Source of the DNA: Prochlorococcus sp. AG-315-I14
GTDB taxonomy: Bacteria; Cyanobacteriota; Cyanobacteriia; PCC-6307; Cyanobiaceae
Assembly (NCBI GenBank): GCA_003283665.1
Contig: QBWF01000001.1
Span: 13,373 to 77,372, forward strand
Direction: 5' to 3'
Length of the DNA stretch: 64,000 bases
Shown: positions 28,208 to 38,435 of the stretch, piece after piece
How positions within the stretch are numbered: the stretch's first letter is position 1
How the letters are laid out: each line of letters begins with the position of its first letter
Made by a program: the position numbers and the translations under genes
The notes under the pieces: model-generated
What the model was told of the DNA's origin: nothing
Database searches by the model: none
The model's input: only the letters and a program-made list of their open reading frames with translations

Positions 28208-28853
28208 CTTCCTGGCTCACTCCAGTTGCATCTTCTTCAGCACCTTTAATTATAAATTTATTTTCATTCACATCTGCTTGATAGACGCATCTAACACTAG
28301 GACTATCACGAATAGAACCGATGTAAGCAAATGTATTCATACGCTGCTTACATTCTCTAACATCTTCATTTGTAATAGCTCCTTGTTTTTGTAACACAGT
28401 CCAATTCTCCCTTCTAATAACACATCCCGGCTGTAGAGCTGGTTGTGTGACAAAGCTAGTTGAGGGATTCAAAGTGGTATACATTTCAACATCAATTACG
28501 AAAGCACTTGCCCCCCATTGTCTACAAAATTCTGGATCTGGAACTGCCATATCCAACTGTTGCTGACTTGCAATATTTCCCTTACCTCCTTGTGTTGTAC
28601 TCGTAATAGCACTTCCTATGCCAACACCCAGGACCAAGACACCTGCCAATACAGAAATTGATTGAGAATTAATTTTTATCCCTCCCCCTCCACCAGGGGG
28701 ACCTGAAGAATTAAATCTATTCTCTCTAGGTGGATAATTCTCTTTAAAATTAGAATTCCTTCTAGAAGAATCAAATCTATTATCTTCTTTCCTTCTCGCT
28801 AGGTTAGATCTACGACGAGAAGATGGACGCCGATTAGATGGACCCTGAGTCAT
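28194..28853 (-). CDS. DUF3172 family protein, membrane-anchored
   Basis: A 219-residue protein of unknown function. The first 60 residues are very basic and disordered (many Arg, Ser, Asn, with a short G-P-P-G-G-G-G-G run). One transmembrane helix at about 65-87 follows. The C-terminal domain contains several cysteines: F-C-R-Q-W-G near 108, P-G-C-V-I-R near 141, and V-R-E-C-K-Q near 167. I recognise the C-terminal part as DUF3172, a cyanobacterial family. Its ATG overlaps the TGA of ndhM (ATGA), so it is made with NdhM; a role near NDH-1 is only a suggestion. Confidence 0.75.
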   Translation of the reverse strand: MTQGPSNRRPSSRRRSNLARRKEDNRFDSSRRNSNFKENYPPRENRFNSSGPPGGGGGIKINSQSISVLAGVLVLGVGIGSAITSTTQGGKGNIASQQQLDMAVPDPEFCRQWGASAFVIDVEMYTTLNPSTSFVTQPALQPGCVIRRENWTVLQKQGAITNEDVRECKQRMNTFAYIGSIRDSPSVRCVYQADVNENKFIIKGAEEDATGVSQEAIQF

Positions 28854-29197
28854 AATAATTCTGGAGTTCGTGGCAATCCCATGGAATAATTCATTACTCG
28901 ACTATCAGGATTATAAATAAGATCACCCTTTTGAAGCAGCTTTCGAATGAAGTCCTCAAGAGTAGAGCCGATTTTTCGTAAAGTGTAATCACTTAATTCT
29001 TTATTAACCTGTTGATCAACTAGCTCTTTGAATAAAGCTTGCACATTTTCAATAGATTGATCACTCCATATAAATTCATTGTCAGGATCAAGATCCAAGG
29101 TTAAATGTCCAGAATCTAATACCAAATCATTATTTTCCAGGACAGCAGTGAATATTCGAACATGACGCGTAGTGCACTTGAGGATGGTATCGCTCAT
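28850..29197 (-). CDS. ndhM: NAD(P)H-quinone oxidoreductase subunit M
   Basis: NdhM, 115 residues, an oxygenic-photosynthesis-specific subunit of the NDH-1 peripheral arm with no NuoX counterpart. The opening T-R-H-V-R-I-F-T-A near residue 10, the [13 protein letters not shown] segment near 32, and the C-terminal [15 protein letters not shown] are family hallmarks. It starts on ATG. It is divergent from pds, about 100 bases apart, and is translationally coupled to the DUF3172 gene. Confidence 0.95.
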   Translation of the reverse strand: MSDTILKCTTRHVRIFTAVLENNDLVLDSGHLTLDLDPDNEFIWSDQSIENVQALFKELVDQQVNKELSDYTLRKIGSTLEDFIRKLLQKGDLIYNPDSRVMNYSMGLPRTPELL

Positions 29198-29270
29198 GAA
29201 TTAAAACCAACAATCCGAAATTTATACTGCAAATTTAACGTTTCTAGTCCTTGTTGGGTCTCTCTACTAA

Positions 29271-30695
<1,425 letters not shown>

Positions 30696-30768
30696 TGTAT
30701 GACAGACACTTTTTAGTACTGCAAAAGTTCAAACAATTGCGGTCTATAAAACTTTCTAACTTTTAATT

Positions 30769-31707
30769 TTGTCTCAGCCTTCTGTGAATTTAGAAGATGC
30801 CTACGAGGCTTGTAGAAAAGAAACTGCCTTATGGGCCAAGACTTTCTATCTTGGAACAATGCTGTTGCCTCCTTCAAAACGTAAAGCCATTTGGGCTATT
30901 TATGTTTGGTGCCGGCGAACCGATGAACTAATGGACAGCAGTGAAGCCCAACAAAAATCTAAAAATGAATTATCTGATCGCTTAAATCTATGGGAGAACA
31001 AAACAAAAAAAGTATTTGAAGGTAATGCTCAAGATGATCTTGATGCAGTGTTATTAGACACACTTAACAAATTCCCTCAATCAATTCAACCATATCTAGA
31101 TATGATTGAAGGCCAAAGAATGGATTTGGATACAACAAGATACTCAACATTTAAGGAGTTGGAACTTTACTGCTATCGAGTAGCAGGAACAGTTGGTCTA
31201 ATGACTCAAGGAGTAATTGGTATTGATAAAGCATATACATTTAATCCTAAAAAATTAACTCCAGACACTTCAAAAGCTGCAATTGCTTTAGGAATAGCCA
31301 ATCAATTAACAAATATCCTTAGAGATGTGGGTGAAGATCGTGGCAGAGGTCGAATATATATTCCTCAAGAAGATTTAAAGAATTTTGGATATACCGAGGA
31401 AGATCTCATGGCAGGAAAAATAAATGAAAACTGGAAAGCATTAATGTCATTTCAATTGACTAGAGCCAGAGAATGGTTCCAAAAGTCAGAGGAAGGTATT
31501 AAATGGCTTTCAATAGACGCGAGATGGCCAATATGGACTTCTTTAAGACTCTATAGAGGAATACTTAACTCCATTGAAAACCTAGACTACGATGTTTTCA
31601 ATAATCGTGCATATGTCAAAACTTGGGTAAAGGCGATTAATCTTCCTGTTTCTTACTTATTAACTATTAACGATGAAAAATATAAGTTAGGCGAATTATT
31701 TAAGTAA
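30769..31707 (+). CDS. crtB: phytoene synthase
   Basis: Phytoene synthase of 312 residues, joining two GGPP molecules. It carries the two aspartate-rich motifs of trans-isoprenyl synthases: Y-V-W-C-R-R-T-D-E-L-M-D near residue 46-57 and N-I-L-R-D-V-G-E-D near 183-191. Y-C-Y-R-V-A-G-T-V-G-L near 138 is the squalene/phytoene synthase signature. The start is TTG at 30769; no ATG precedes the conserved N-terminal Y-E-A-C-R-K segment in frame. It forms a pds-crtB pair, as in many cyanobacteria. Confidence 0.96.
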   Translation: MSQPSVNLEDAYEACRKETALWAKTFYLGTMLLPPSKRKAIWAIYVWCRRTDELMDSSEAQQKSKNELSDRLNLWENKTKKVFEGNAQDDLDAVLLDTLNKFPQSIQPYLDMIEGQRMDLDTTRYSTFKELELYCYRVAGTVGLMTQGVIGIDKAYTFNPKKLTPDTSKAAIALGIANQLTNILRDVGEDRGRGRIYIPQEDLKNFGYTEEDLMAGKINENWKALMSFQLTRAREWFQKSEEGIKWLSIDARWPIWTSLRLYRGILNSIENLDYDVFNNRAYVKTWVKAINLPVSYLLTINDEKYKLGELFK

Positions 31708-31712
31708 AGAAT

Positions 31713-32147
31713 TTATACAGGAGTTTTTTGATCAGCTAAAAGATCTTTCAACTTAGACAGTTCACCTGCCCAGCGAGGGTCTGGAGCTTCTTTAATCGGA
31801 GCATCACTATGTACAATTTTCTTAACATCTTTACGATTAGAAGCCTGAGAATTTGCATTAGAAGAACCGCCTCCTCTTCTAGATCCACCCGAATTGGAAT
31901 CTTTACGTTCAGAACGTTCAACCCTTAATTTATTGCCCTCAAAATCTTGGCCATTTAATTTTTCGATAATTTCATTCGCAACTTTTTCATCTTTAACATT
32001 TGCAAAACCAAATCCCCTACAAGCTTTAGTCTCTCTATCGAAAACAGCTTTAAACTTGATGCCATCTCCTATAGAAGTAAGTAGTGCTTCAAGTTCTTTG
32101 ACTTTGAAATTCTGCGGCAAATTGCCGATGTAAAGACGAACGCTCAT
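31713..32147 (-). CDS. RRM-type RNA-binding protein
   Basis: A 144-residue protein with one RNA recognition motif at residues 1-80. RNP2 is L-Y-I-G-N-L-P at residue 5 and RNP1 is R-G-F-G-F-A-N-V near 45. The tail is Ser/Gly/Asn/Arg-rich and disordered, then ends in an Asp/Trp-containing segment. Cyanobacterial Rbp proteins of this type are often cold-induced, and some bind photosystem mRNAs at thylakoids. The leader between 32148 and the upstream gene carries a small GC-rich hairpin at 32174-32186. It is convergent with crtB, five bases apart. Confidence 0.9.
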   Translation of the reverse strand: MSVRLYIGNLPQNFKVKELEALLTSIGDGIKFKAVFDRETKACRGFGFANVKDEKVANEIIEKLNGQDFEGNKLRVERSERKDSNSGGSRRGGGSSNANSQASNRKDVKKIVHSDAPIKEAPDPRWAGELSKLKDLLADQKTPV

Positions 32148-32173
32148 GTAAATGAAAGGGGATAAAAAGTAAA

Positions 32174-32186
32174 CGGCATACGGCCG
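32174..32186 (-). terminator. weak terminator-like hairpin after the CCA-type gene
   Basis: On the reverse strand CGGC and GCCG (32183-32186 and 32174-32177) form a 4-bp GC stem with a 5-base loop, followed by a T-rich stretch (TTTACTTTTT). It lies after the nucleotidyltransferase stop at 32224 and before the RRM gene. The stem is short, so it may instead be part of the RRM gene leader. Confidence 0.35.
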
Positions 32187-32223
32187 GAATAAGTTGAAAG
32201 TAATTATATTTAAGTGTAGTTAA

Positions 32224-33429
32224 TCACAGAAAGGGGGGATTCTGTAGGGTCCAGTTTCTAGCAACCTCAAAAGCGTCCTCATTTGTAGACACTCGACCAA
32301 AAGCTTTTTCCTTTGCAAGGTGCCTCATAAGATCCCCCAAGAGCGGTCCTGGGGAGATCCCTAAAGCCTTTTGGAGGTAACCGCCGTCCAAGGGAGAACG
32401 AGGGTAAAAAAGAGGATCTGAGATATCTTTCCAGCGTTTTAACCATTCATCTGCATAATTAGATTTCAGAAAGAACATAAAAGAAGGTATATCTTCGAGC
32501 AAATCAAGATGAAGTTGGAATCTTTCATCCTCTGAGAAATCCTCCAAGCCAATTTTATTAATTTTACAAACCCAAAATCTAAGTTTCCTGCAACGTTTAA
32601 TTTGACTTTTGCTAAAATTCAAATTTTCTAAACCTTGATCACTCAACAAACAAATCAATCTTGCTAAAGGTTTCCCAATAGATAACTCTTGAGGAAAATT
32701 ATTTATTCCATCATCCTGTAAACCTATTGGCATGAAAAGCCTTTCTTTTACTTGCCATTCTTTAAGCAACTGGAGTTCCACAAAGGTTGTCCAAACTGAT
32801 TTACCCCACTTTGAATGAATTATTTTTAAAATCTCAGTTTTTATCCTCTCAGGAGAAACAGTATTTAATGCACTTGAGTTGATCTTTAAAAAATTTCTAG
32901 TTTCTTTTTCTAAGCAAAAATTCAATTCACACATTAAACGAAAACCACGCAAAATCCTTAGAGGGTCATCAATTAAATTCTTCTCACTAATTGCAACAAT
33001 TGCGTGATTCATTAAATCATCTAAACCACCAGTCGGATCAACTAATTTGGGCTCTTCTCCAAGCTTTAAAGCAATTGCATTAATTCTGAAATCACGCCTC
33101 CATAAATCATCTTCAAGTGTTGATCCAATTTGCCCAGCGAAATCAAGTGTCCATCCATTAACGACTAAACGAGCGATGTCTCTTCCTTCATCAAGATTAA
33201 TAAAAGTACCTTTAACTTTCAGAGATAAATATTTAGTCAATTGAATTGCATTAACAGGGACAACAAAATCCAAATCAGGAAATTGATTCAACCGATTTAA
33301 GAGCCCATCTCTTACAGAACCTCCAACAAGTGCACTACCTGGCGGTAAATCAGCTATTCTGATAGGCCAACACTTCGGATTCAAAGTTTTCCAAAGTTTT
33401 TTTGATAGAAATGTCTTATTACTGCTCAA
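32224..33429 (-). CDS. CCA tRNA nucleotidyltransferase / poly(A) polymerase family
   Basis: A class II nucleotidyltransferase of 401 residues. The head domain has G-S-A-L-V-G-G-S-V-R-D near residue 30 and the catalytic D-L-D-F-V-V near 52. The R-R-D-F-R-I-N-A-I-A-L motif is near 110, then D-P-L-R-I-L-R-G-F-R near 157. The C-terminal part is all-helical. These features fit CCA-adding enzymes, which cyanobacteria need because tRNA genes such as the tRNA-Asn here do not encode CCA. An A-adding partner role is possible where CC- and A-adding activities are split. Confidence 0.86.
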   Translation of the reverse strand: MSSNKTFLSKKLWKTLNPKCWPIRIADLPPGSALVGGSVRDGLLNRLNQFPDLDFVVPVNAIQLTKYLSLKVKGTFINLDEGRDIARLVVNGWTLDFAGQIGSTLEDDLWRRDFRINAIALKLGEEPKLVDPTGGLDDLMNHAIVAISEKNLIDDPLRILRGFRLMCELNFCLEKETRNFLKINSSALNTVSPERIKTEILKIIHSKWGKSVWTTFVELQLLKEWQVKERLFMPIGLQDDGINNFPQELSIGKPLARLICLLSDQGLENLNFSKSQIKRCRKLRFWVCKINKIGLEDFSEDERFQLHLDLLEDIPSFMFFLKSNYADEWLKRWKDISDPLFYPRSPLDGGYLQKALGISPGPLLGDLMRHLAKEKAFGRVSTNEDAFEVARNWTLQNPPFL

Positions 33430-33458
33430 AACTATTAATAGAGAATTGGTAAATATCT

Positions 33459-33710
33459 ATGTGCATCTGTGTAAATTGTTCCTGGGTAGATCGATGCAAG
33501 ACCTATTACGCTGTCGAGGAACAACATGGTGTTGAACACATTGCTCCAAAACCAGACTTTCAAGGAAATAATCCAAAAATTCATATAAATATTTTGGAAA
33601 TGCCAAACCATGAAATAGGAATTGAATGGGATGTAAGAAGTTGCGAAAGTTTTCAAAATGATCAAGGGAAATGGAGCAGGCTTCGTCCAGGGGAAGTAAT
33701 TCCTACATGA
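33459..33710 (+). CDS. ycf34: Ycf34 family protein
   Basis: A small protein of 83 residues, full length for Ycf34. The N-terminal M-C-I-C-V-N-C-S-W-V-D-R-C-K-T-Y holds four cysteines, reported in the cyanobacterial homologue to bind an Fe-S cluster and to influence photosynthetic electron transport. The R-S-C-E-S-F and the terminal W-S-R-L-R-P-G segments are also typical. It starts on ATG. Its TGA overlaps the tsaB ATG, so the two are coupled. It is divergent from the nucleotidyltransferase gene with only 29 bases between. Confidence 0.9.
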   Translation: MCICVNCSWVDRCKTYYAVEEQHGVEHIAPKPDFQGNNPKIHINILEMPNHEIGIEWDVRSCESFQNDQGKWSRLRPGEVIPT

Positions 33711-34381
33711 CAATCATAAATAATTCATCTCAAATTTTTCATAATTCACCATCACAGTATTTACTAGCTTTACATAGTTGTTCAGAAACTTTTGGAATTG
33801 CACTTAAAAATATAAATAATCCTGACACAAGTGGACAAAGTAAAACATTTAAACTTGGTCGTTCTTTATCAAATAAGTTATTTACTTGTATCGAGACAAT
33901 ATTACCAAAAGAAGATTGGAAAGAAATTGCTCGAATTTCTGTAGCGACAGGGCCAGGAGGTTTTACAACAACCAGGTTGAGCCTTGCAATGGCTCGGGCT
34001 ATGTCTCAGCAGATAGGTTGTTCTTTAGACTCAATAAGTTCATTTCACTTAATGGCATCAAGGCTTCATAAAGCTCTTAAAAATGAAGACAAATATGAAC
34101 CTTTTTGGATAAAAAACCTATTGCCAAGAAGAGGAATTGTCGCTGGCAAATATAAACTAGATAATATTAAAAATAAATCAAATACTGGGGATTTTATAGA
34201 AATTACGCCTCCTAAACTATTTAAAACCAATATCTGCCTGAGTCCATCTGTTGATGCTAGAGATAATGTAAAGGAAGATATTATTAAACTTTTGGATCTT
34301 TCTTATTCTTCACATCTATCAGCAGTTAATAATAGTTGGAAAAAAGTTTTACCCATTTATCCAACCTCTCCAGTCGAATAA
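33707..34381 (+). CDS. tsaB: tRNA threonylcarbamoyladenosine protein TsaB
   Basis: A TsaB (YeaZ) homologue of 224 residues, a non-catalytic partner of TsaD in forming t6A37 on ANN-decoding tRNAs. The N-terminal L-A-L-H-S-C-S-E-T-F-G-I-A segment near residue 20 and the R-I-S-V-A-T-G-P-G-G-F-T-T-T-R-L-S segment near 82 are diagnostic. I start it at ATG 33707 (ATGA overlap with ycf34) rather than at the in-frame start at 33671. The C-terminal half is shorter and more diverged than in E. coli, as is usual in picocyanobacteria. Confidence 0.88.
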   Translation: MTIINNSSQIFHNSPSQYLLALHSCSETFGIALKNINNPDTSGQSKTFKLGRSLSNKLFTCIETILPKEDWKEIARISVATGPGGFTTTRLSLAMARAMSQQIGCSLDSISSFHLMASRLHKALKNEDKYEPFWIKNLLPRRGIVAGKYKLDNIKNKSNTGDFIEITPPKLFKTNICLSPSVDARDNVKEDIIKLLDLSYSSHLSAVNNSWKKVLPIYPTSPVE

Positions 34382-34422
34382 TAAAATCCCCTATTTTTAG
34401 TAAACATATCTTGTCTTTAGTA

Positions 34423-34449
34423 GAGTGAAATATAGATCTAATTTCACTC
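34423..34449. terminator. hairpin between convergent tsaB and plsC
   Basis: GAGTGAAAT at 34423-34431 pairs perfectly with ATTTCACTC at 34441-34449 around a 9-base loop. It lies between convergent genes and reaches the plsC stop codon, so it may act on both strands. T-rich sequence follows only loosely on the plus strand. Confidence 0.5.
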
Positions 34450-35128
34450 AACTATTTATTAATCCTTTTTCTAACATTGAATTTATAACTGATTGAATTT
34501 CATTGGTAGTTGCTAATAAACTTTCTCTTTTCTTACTTGAAGGAGGGCTGATTAATTTACCAACTCTCAAATGAATAGGTACTAATCTTAGAAATCTTGA
34601 ACCTTTTGGAAACGCTCGATGGCTATTAACTATTGCGACTGGAAGGATAGGACATCCAGTCCTGGCCGATAAAAGTGCCGCTCCTGCCTTTGGATCATTG
34701 ACTCTTCCATTTTCTTGCCTAGTCCCGTCCAAAAAAACTCCAGTAGCCCAGCCTTGAGTCAAGCGATTGGAAGCTGTTCTAATTGCCTCTCTATCTCCAG
34801 AACCTCTGCTGACAGGGTAAGCTCCGCAAGCAGAAATCACTGAGGACAATATTGGTATTTTAAATAATTCTGCTTTAGCCATGAAAGCTACCGGTCGTCT
34901 TAATGCATGACCAAGAATCGGTGGGTCAAGATGAGAACCATGATTAGAGACCACTACGACTCCACCTGTTTTTGGTAAATTTGAAATCCCTATAATTTTC
35001 CCTCTAAATACAATTCGAAAAATAGGGAAAGCAAACAAGTAACTTACAGACGCATAAACCAAGCTTTGACGAGGATAAGTGATGTTTTTTAACGCCCCAG
35101 ACTCAGGAATTAATCCCCTCAAAATCAA
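34448..35128 (-). CDS. plsC: 1-acyl-sn-glycerol-3-phosphate acyltransferase
   Basis: A PlsC-type acyltransferase of 226 residues making phosphatidate from lysophosphatidate. The catalytic N-H-G-S-H-L-D (H-x4-D) is near residue 63. The glycerol-phosphate-binding block is F-L-D-G-T-R-Q-E-N-G near 136, where most relatives have F-P-E-G-T-R, so the family glutamate is replaced by aspartate. Then P-V-A-I-V-N-S near 178. The start TTG at 35128 overlaps the fabD stop and follows a G-rich GGGGT ribosome site inside fabD. It is the last gene of the rpaB-plsX-fabH-fabD-plsC run. Confidence 0.92.
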   Translation of the reverse strand: MILRGLIPESGALKNITYPRQSLVYASVSYLFAFPIFRIVFRGKIIGISNLPKTGGVVVVSNHGSHLDPPILGHALRRPVAFMAKAELFKIPILSSVISACGAYPVSRGSGDREAIRTASNRLTQGWATGVFLDGTRQENGRVNDPKAGAALLSARTGCPILPVAIVNSHRAFPKGSRFLRLVPIHLRVGKLISPPSSKKRESLLATTNEIQSVINSMLEKGLINS

Positions 35129-36021
35129 TACCCCAAATCAATTGCAGTAGAAATTTGATGAATCAAAACGCCCTTCATAGCTCTTTTAGCCAATCCGCCA
35201 AGAACATTTCCAGGTCCAATCTCAATCATTGATGTTATTCCTTCATTTTGCATGACCTGCATAATCTCTCGCCAGCGAACACCCGTTATCATTTGTCTTT
35301 TTAATCGGTCCTTCAACAGATCACTGTTCAAAGTTGGAGTTGGTTCAACATTACTTAAAACAGGAATTTTAGCTGCTTTAAACGTTATTTGATCAAGTTC
35401 TGCTGCAAAAGATTGTGATGCTTGAGTCATAAAATCAGAATGAAATGCACCAGAGACTGGTAGAGGAATAGCTCTTTTACACTTCAAATCATTTGCCACT
35501 TTTTGAACTGCTTCAGGAGAGCCAGATAAGACAACTTGTGAGTCACTATTATCGTTAGCTATTTGAGCACCCTCAGTTTCGTTTATTAAATCTTCCAATT
35601 GATTTCTATCAAAACCTAAAACTGCAATCATTGCTCCGCCCCCTGCAGAAGCCATAAGTTCAGATCTTTTTTTTAATAACGATAAAGCAGTTTCTGCATC
35701 TAAAACTTCAGCAGCATAAAGAGCAACTATTTCACCAAGACTATGACCTGCAAGCATTGCAGCCTCCCTTCCTTGCCTTTTCAAATCATCAACCAAAAGG
35801 GATTCAACCACAAACATTGCAGGTTGAGTATTTCTAGTATCGTTTAAATTAAATATTTCTTCTTGAGAAACTTCGCTTGCGCTACAGACCTTAAAAAGAT
35901 CCCTGCCAAGAATCTGAGAAGCCAAATCAAATCTCTCTCTTGCTCCAGGTAACTCAAGTAATGAATCAGCCATACCTAATTTTTGAGAACCTTGTCCAGG
36001 AAAGACCCAGGCAATAGACAT
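35125..36021 (-). CDS. fabD: malonyl-CoA:ACP transacylase
   Basis: FabD, 298 residues, loads malonate onto acyl carrier protein for fatty acid synthesis. It opens with A-W-V-F-P-G-Q-G-S-Q near residue 4. The nucleophile serine is in A-G-H-S-L-G-E near 90, and the catalytic histidine in S-G-A-F-H-S-D-F-M near 197. E-I-G-P-G-N-V-L-G near 268 follows. It starts on ATG, 27 bases after fabH, and overlaps plsC. Confidence 0.96.
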   Translation of the reverse strand: MSIAWVFPGQGSQKLGMADSLLELPGARERFDLASQILGRDLFKVCSASEVSQEEIFNLNDTRNTQPAMFVVESLLVDDLKRQGREAAMLAGHSLGEIVALYAAEVLDAETALSLLKKRSELMASAGGGAMIAVLGFDRNQLEDLINETEGAQIANDNSDSQVVLSGSPEAVQKVANDLKCKRAIPLPVSGAFHSDFMTQASQSFAAELDQITFKAAKIPVLSNVEPTPTLNSDLLKDRLKRQMITGVRWREIMQVMQNEGITSMIEIGPGNVLGGLAKRAMKGVLIHQISTAIDLGY

Positions 36022-36048
36022 AATTCAAATAATCAATATTTAGACAGA

Positions 36049-37089
36049 CTAATAGGAACCATGCCAATAAAACAAAGCAGCCCCCCAACTCAAACCAGCA
36101 CCAAAACCACTACTAGCTATTAGATCGCCAGATTTAACTCTTCCATCTCTTACTGCTTCATCAAGCATCAGAGGTATGGTGGCTGCTGAAGTATTCCCAT
36201 AATTCTTAAGATTTGCAAGTACCTTATCCGAAGGTATTGAAAATCTAGCAGCGACTGCATCAAGAATTCTTTGATTTGCTTGATGTAGAAGAAGCCAATC
36301 CAAGCTTGCGTAATGAATTTGATATTTTTCTAAAAGTTCTTCAAGAATCAAAGGAACTTCTCTAACAGCAAATTTATAAACCTCTTTTCCTTCCATTTTT
36401 ATGGGAGAAAAACCACCCTTTTGATATTTATTTCCATCCACTAAATCCAAAAAATTATTTGATTGTGAAAGATTCAAACAATTTCCTCTGGAACCATCTG
36501 ATTTCAAACTAAAACCTATTAAACCTTTATCCTCTTGAGAAGTCTCCATCGCCAACGCACCAGCTCCATCACCAAACAAAACACAAGTTTTTCTATCATC
36601 CCAATCAACCCATTTTGATAATTGATCTGCTCCAATAACAATTACTCTTTTCATGGAACCGGATATTAAATATTGGGCTGCAGTTACTAACGAAAATAAA
36701 AAACCACTACATGCAGCAGTTAAATCAAAAGCTACGGCATTTGTTGCTCCAATCTTTGCCTGGATTTGAGGAGCTGATCCAAAAAGATCCTCTGGAGTAG
36801 ATGTTGCAAGAATTATTAGGTCAATAGTTTTTACATCCCATTTAGCCATATTAACTGCACCTAAAGCTGCTTCTGCAGCCAAATCAATCAAGGATTCATT
36901 AGTCCCGATAACTCGTCTTTGACTAATACCTGTTCGGCTTTGAATCCAATCATTATTGGTAGCTACTCTTTGACCAAGTTGATCATTCCCAATGATCTGT
37001 TTTGGAGTGGCACTTCCGCACCCTACAAAAGAAACTCCTGAATGGTTTGTAGAATTGCTAGTCAAATCTAAAAAGTACCCACATTGCAA
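36049..37089 (-). CDS. fabH: 3-oxoacyl-ACP synthase III
   Basis: FabH, 346 residues, starts fatty acid chains by condensing acetyl-CoA with malonyl-ACP. The catalytic triad is visible: cysteine in L-T-A-A-C-S-G-F near residue 126, histidine in L-L-H-Q-A-N-Q-R near 268, and asparagine in N-Y-G-N-T-S near 299. The start is TTG at 37089, giving about 18 residues ahead of the conserved V-S-F-V-G-C-G-S-A-T-P. It lies 29 bases after plsX. Confidence 0.95.
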   Translation of the reverse strand: MQCGYFLDLTSNSTNHSGVSFVGCGSATPKQIIGNDQLGQRVATNNDWIQSRTGISQRRVIGTNESLIDLAAEAALGAVNMAKWDVKTIDLIILATSTPEDLFGSAPQIQAKIGATNAVAFDLTAACSGFLFSLVTAAQYLISGSMKRVIVIGADQLSKWVDWDDRKTCVLFGDGAGALAMETSQEDKGLIGFSLKSDGSRGNCLNLSQSNNFLDLVDGNKYQKGGFSPIKMEGKEVYKFAVREVPLILEELLEKYQIHYASLDWLLLHQANQRILDAVAARFSIPSDKVLANLKNYGNTSAATIPLMLDEAVRDGRVKSGDLIASSGFGAGLSWGAALFYWHGSY

Positions 37090-37118
37090 TAGTCAATCAC
37101 ATGCTATGACCGTTCAAT

Positions 37119-38435
37119 TTAAACCTTTAAGTCTTTAGGTTGATTTAAATTAGCTAAATCTTCCATCACTCCATGACTTGCAGCCGAATGAGCAACTCTT
37201 AAGGCACTTAAAACAGATAAAGCCTTACTACCTCCATGACCAATAACGCAAATACCATTAATTCCAAGTAACAGAGCGCCTCCATGTTCAGCATGATCAA
37301 GACGTTTCTTAATGCGTTTCAAATTATTTCGCAAAAAGGCTGACCCCACTTTCCCTCTTCTACCTCTAGGTAATTCCGCCCTTAAAACACCTAAAAGTAC
37401 ACTGCCTACTGATTCTAAAAACTTCAACAAAATATTTCCTGTAAAACCATCACAAACAACAACATCAAATTCTCCTGATAAAACATCCCTCCCCTCACAA
37501 TTGCCTGCAAAATTAAAACGGTTTTCCTCATCTAAAAGCTGATAAGCCGCAAGGCAAAGATCATTGCCTTTACAAGACTCTTCACCTATGTTCAATAGTC
37601 CAATTCTTGGATTTTCTACCTGAAGTACATCTCTACAATAAATATTTCCAAGAAGAGCAAATTGATGAAGGTAGGTTGGTTTGCAATCCATATTTGCTCC
37701 TACATCAAGAACTAAAACAGGTTGACCAGGGTCCTTTGTAGGAAACAATGCACCAATTGCAGGTCTATCGATACCATTTAAACGACCTAACTTGAAAATC
37801 GCTGCAGCCATTAAAGCCCCTGAATTCCCAGCAGAATAAACAGCCAAGGCTTTGCCTTCTTTAACCAACTTCATCGCGATGTTTATACTTGCATCCCTTT
37901 TCTTTCTAACCGCAGTAGCTTCTTCATCCATACCAACCGAAGGCCCACTGGGAATTAATTCAAAATTCCCAGAATCTATAGCTTCGTTAAGAGGTTCTTC
38001 TAAACCAGACTCAACAGCTGCTTGTTTTACTTTCTCTATTTCACCCACAAATTTAATGCGAAGTGGTAGTAGTGATAAAGATTTCAAACAGCCATCAAGT
38101 ATTGAACCAGGAGCGTGATCTCCTCCCATTCCATCAACAGCAACCCATACTCGATCAGAATCTTTAATGGTTGTTTCTTCTTTACCATTTGCTCCTTGCA
38201 ATCTTAGTAAAGGATCAAAAACAAAAGGCTGAAGTGTACTCCTGGCAATGGAGCCAGCACTAGTAACAACTGAGCCAGCACTAGTAACAACTGAACCAGC
38301 AACATTTCCAGCCGCTGTGGCAGAACTTGCAGCAGTATCAACAAGGGTTGTTACTGCTGCATTGCGACGATACCAAATAACTAATCGCCTTATTGCCTTA
38401 GAACGACTAGCTTTGTTTGAAGAGTCTTTTTCCAC
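37119..38435 (-). CDS. plsX: phosphate acyltransferase PlsX with long N-terminal extension
   Basis: PlsX converts acyl-ACP to acyl-phosphate for phospholipid synthesis. The enzyme core starts near residue 91 with V-W-V-A-V-D-G-M-G-G-D-H-A-P, followed by S-A-G-N-S-G-A-L-M near 208 and D-V-G-A-N-M near 250. At 438 residues it is about 90 longer than usual at the N terminus. The extension is basic then Ala/Ser/Thr/Val-rich, with the heptad V-V-T-S-A-G-S repeated, encoded by a 21-bp tandem repeat. The start is GTG, directly abutting the rpaB stop codon with no gap. The extension may be a membrane or partner contact. Confidence 0.92.
   Translation of the reverse strand: MEKDSSNKASRSKAIRRLVIWYRRNAAVTTLVDTAASSATAAGNVAGSVVTSAGSVVTSAGSIARSTLQPFVFDPLLRLQGANGKEETTIKDSDRVWVAVDGMGGDHAPGSILDGCLKSLSLLPLRIKFVGEIEKVKQAAVESGLEEPLNEAIDSGNFELIPSGPSVGMDEEATAVRKKRDASINIAMKLVKEGKALAVYSAGNSGALMAAAIFKLGRLNGIDRPAIGALFPTKDPGQPVLVLDVGANMDCKPTYLHQFALLGNIYCRDVLQVENPRIGLLNIGEESCKGNDLCLAAYQLLDEENRFNFAGNCEGRDVLSGEFDVVVCDGFTGNILLKFLESVGSVLLGVLRAELPRGRRGKVGSAFLRNNLKRIKKRLDHAEHGGALLLGINGICVIGHGGSKALSVLSALRVAHSAASHGVMEDLANLNQPKDLKV
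38251..38303. repeat. 21-bp tandem repeat inside plsX
   Basis: Two identical 21-base units (38251-38271 and 38272-38292) are followed by a partial third copy, with one changed base, to about 38303. The unit length is a multiple of three, so copy changes keep plsX in frame and alter the number of V-V-T-S-A-G-S heptads. Confidence 0.85.

Noticed and set aside
33435..33713. 92-codon frame opposite ycf34
   Set aside because: It is a shadow of ycf34, whose cysteine pattern and length identify the real gene.
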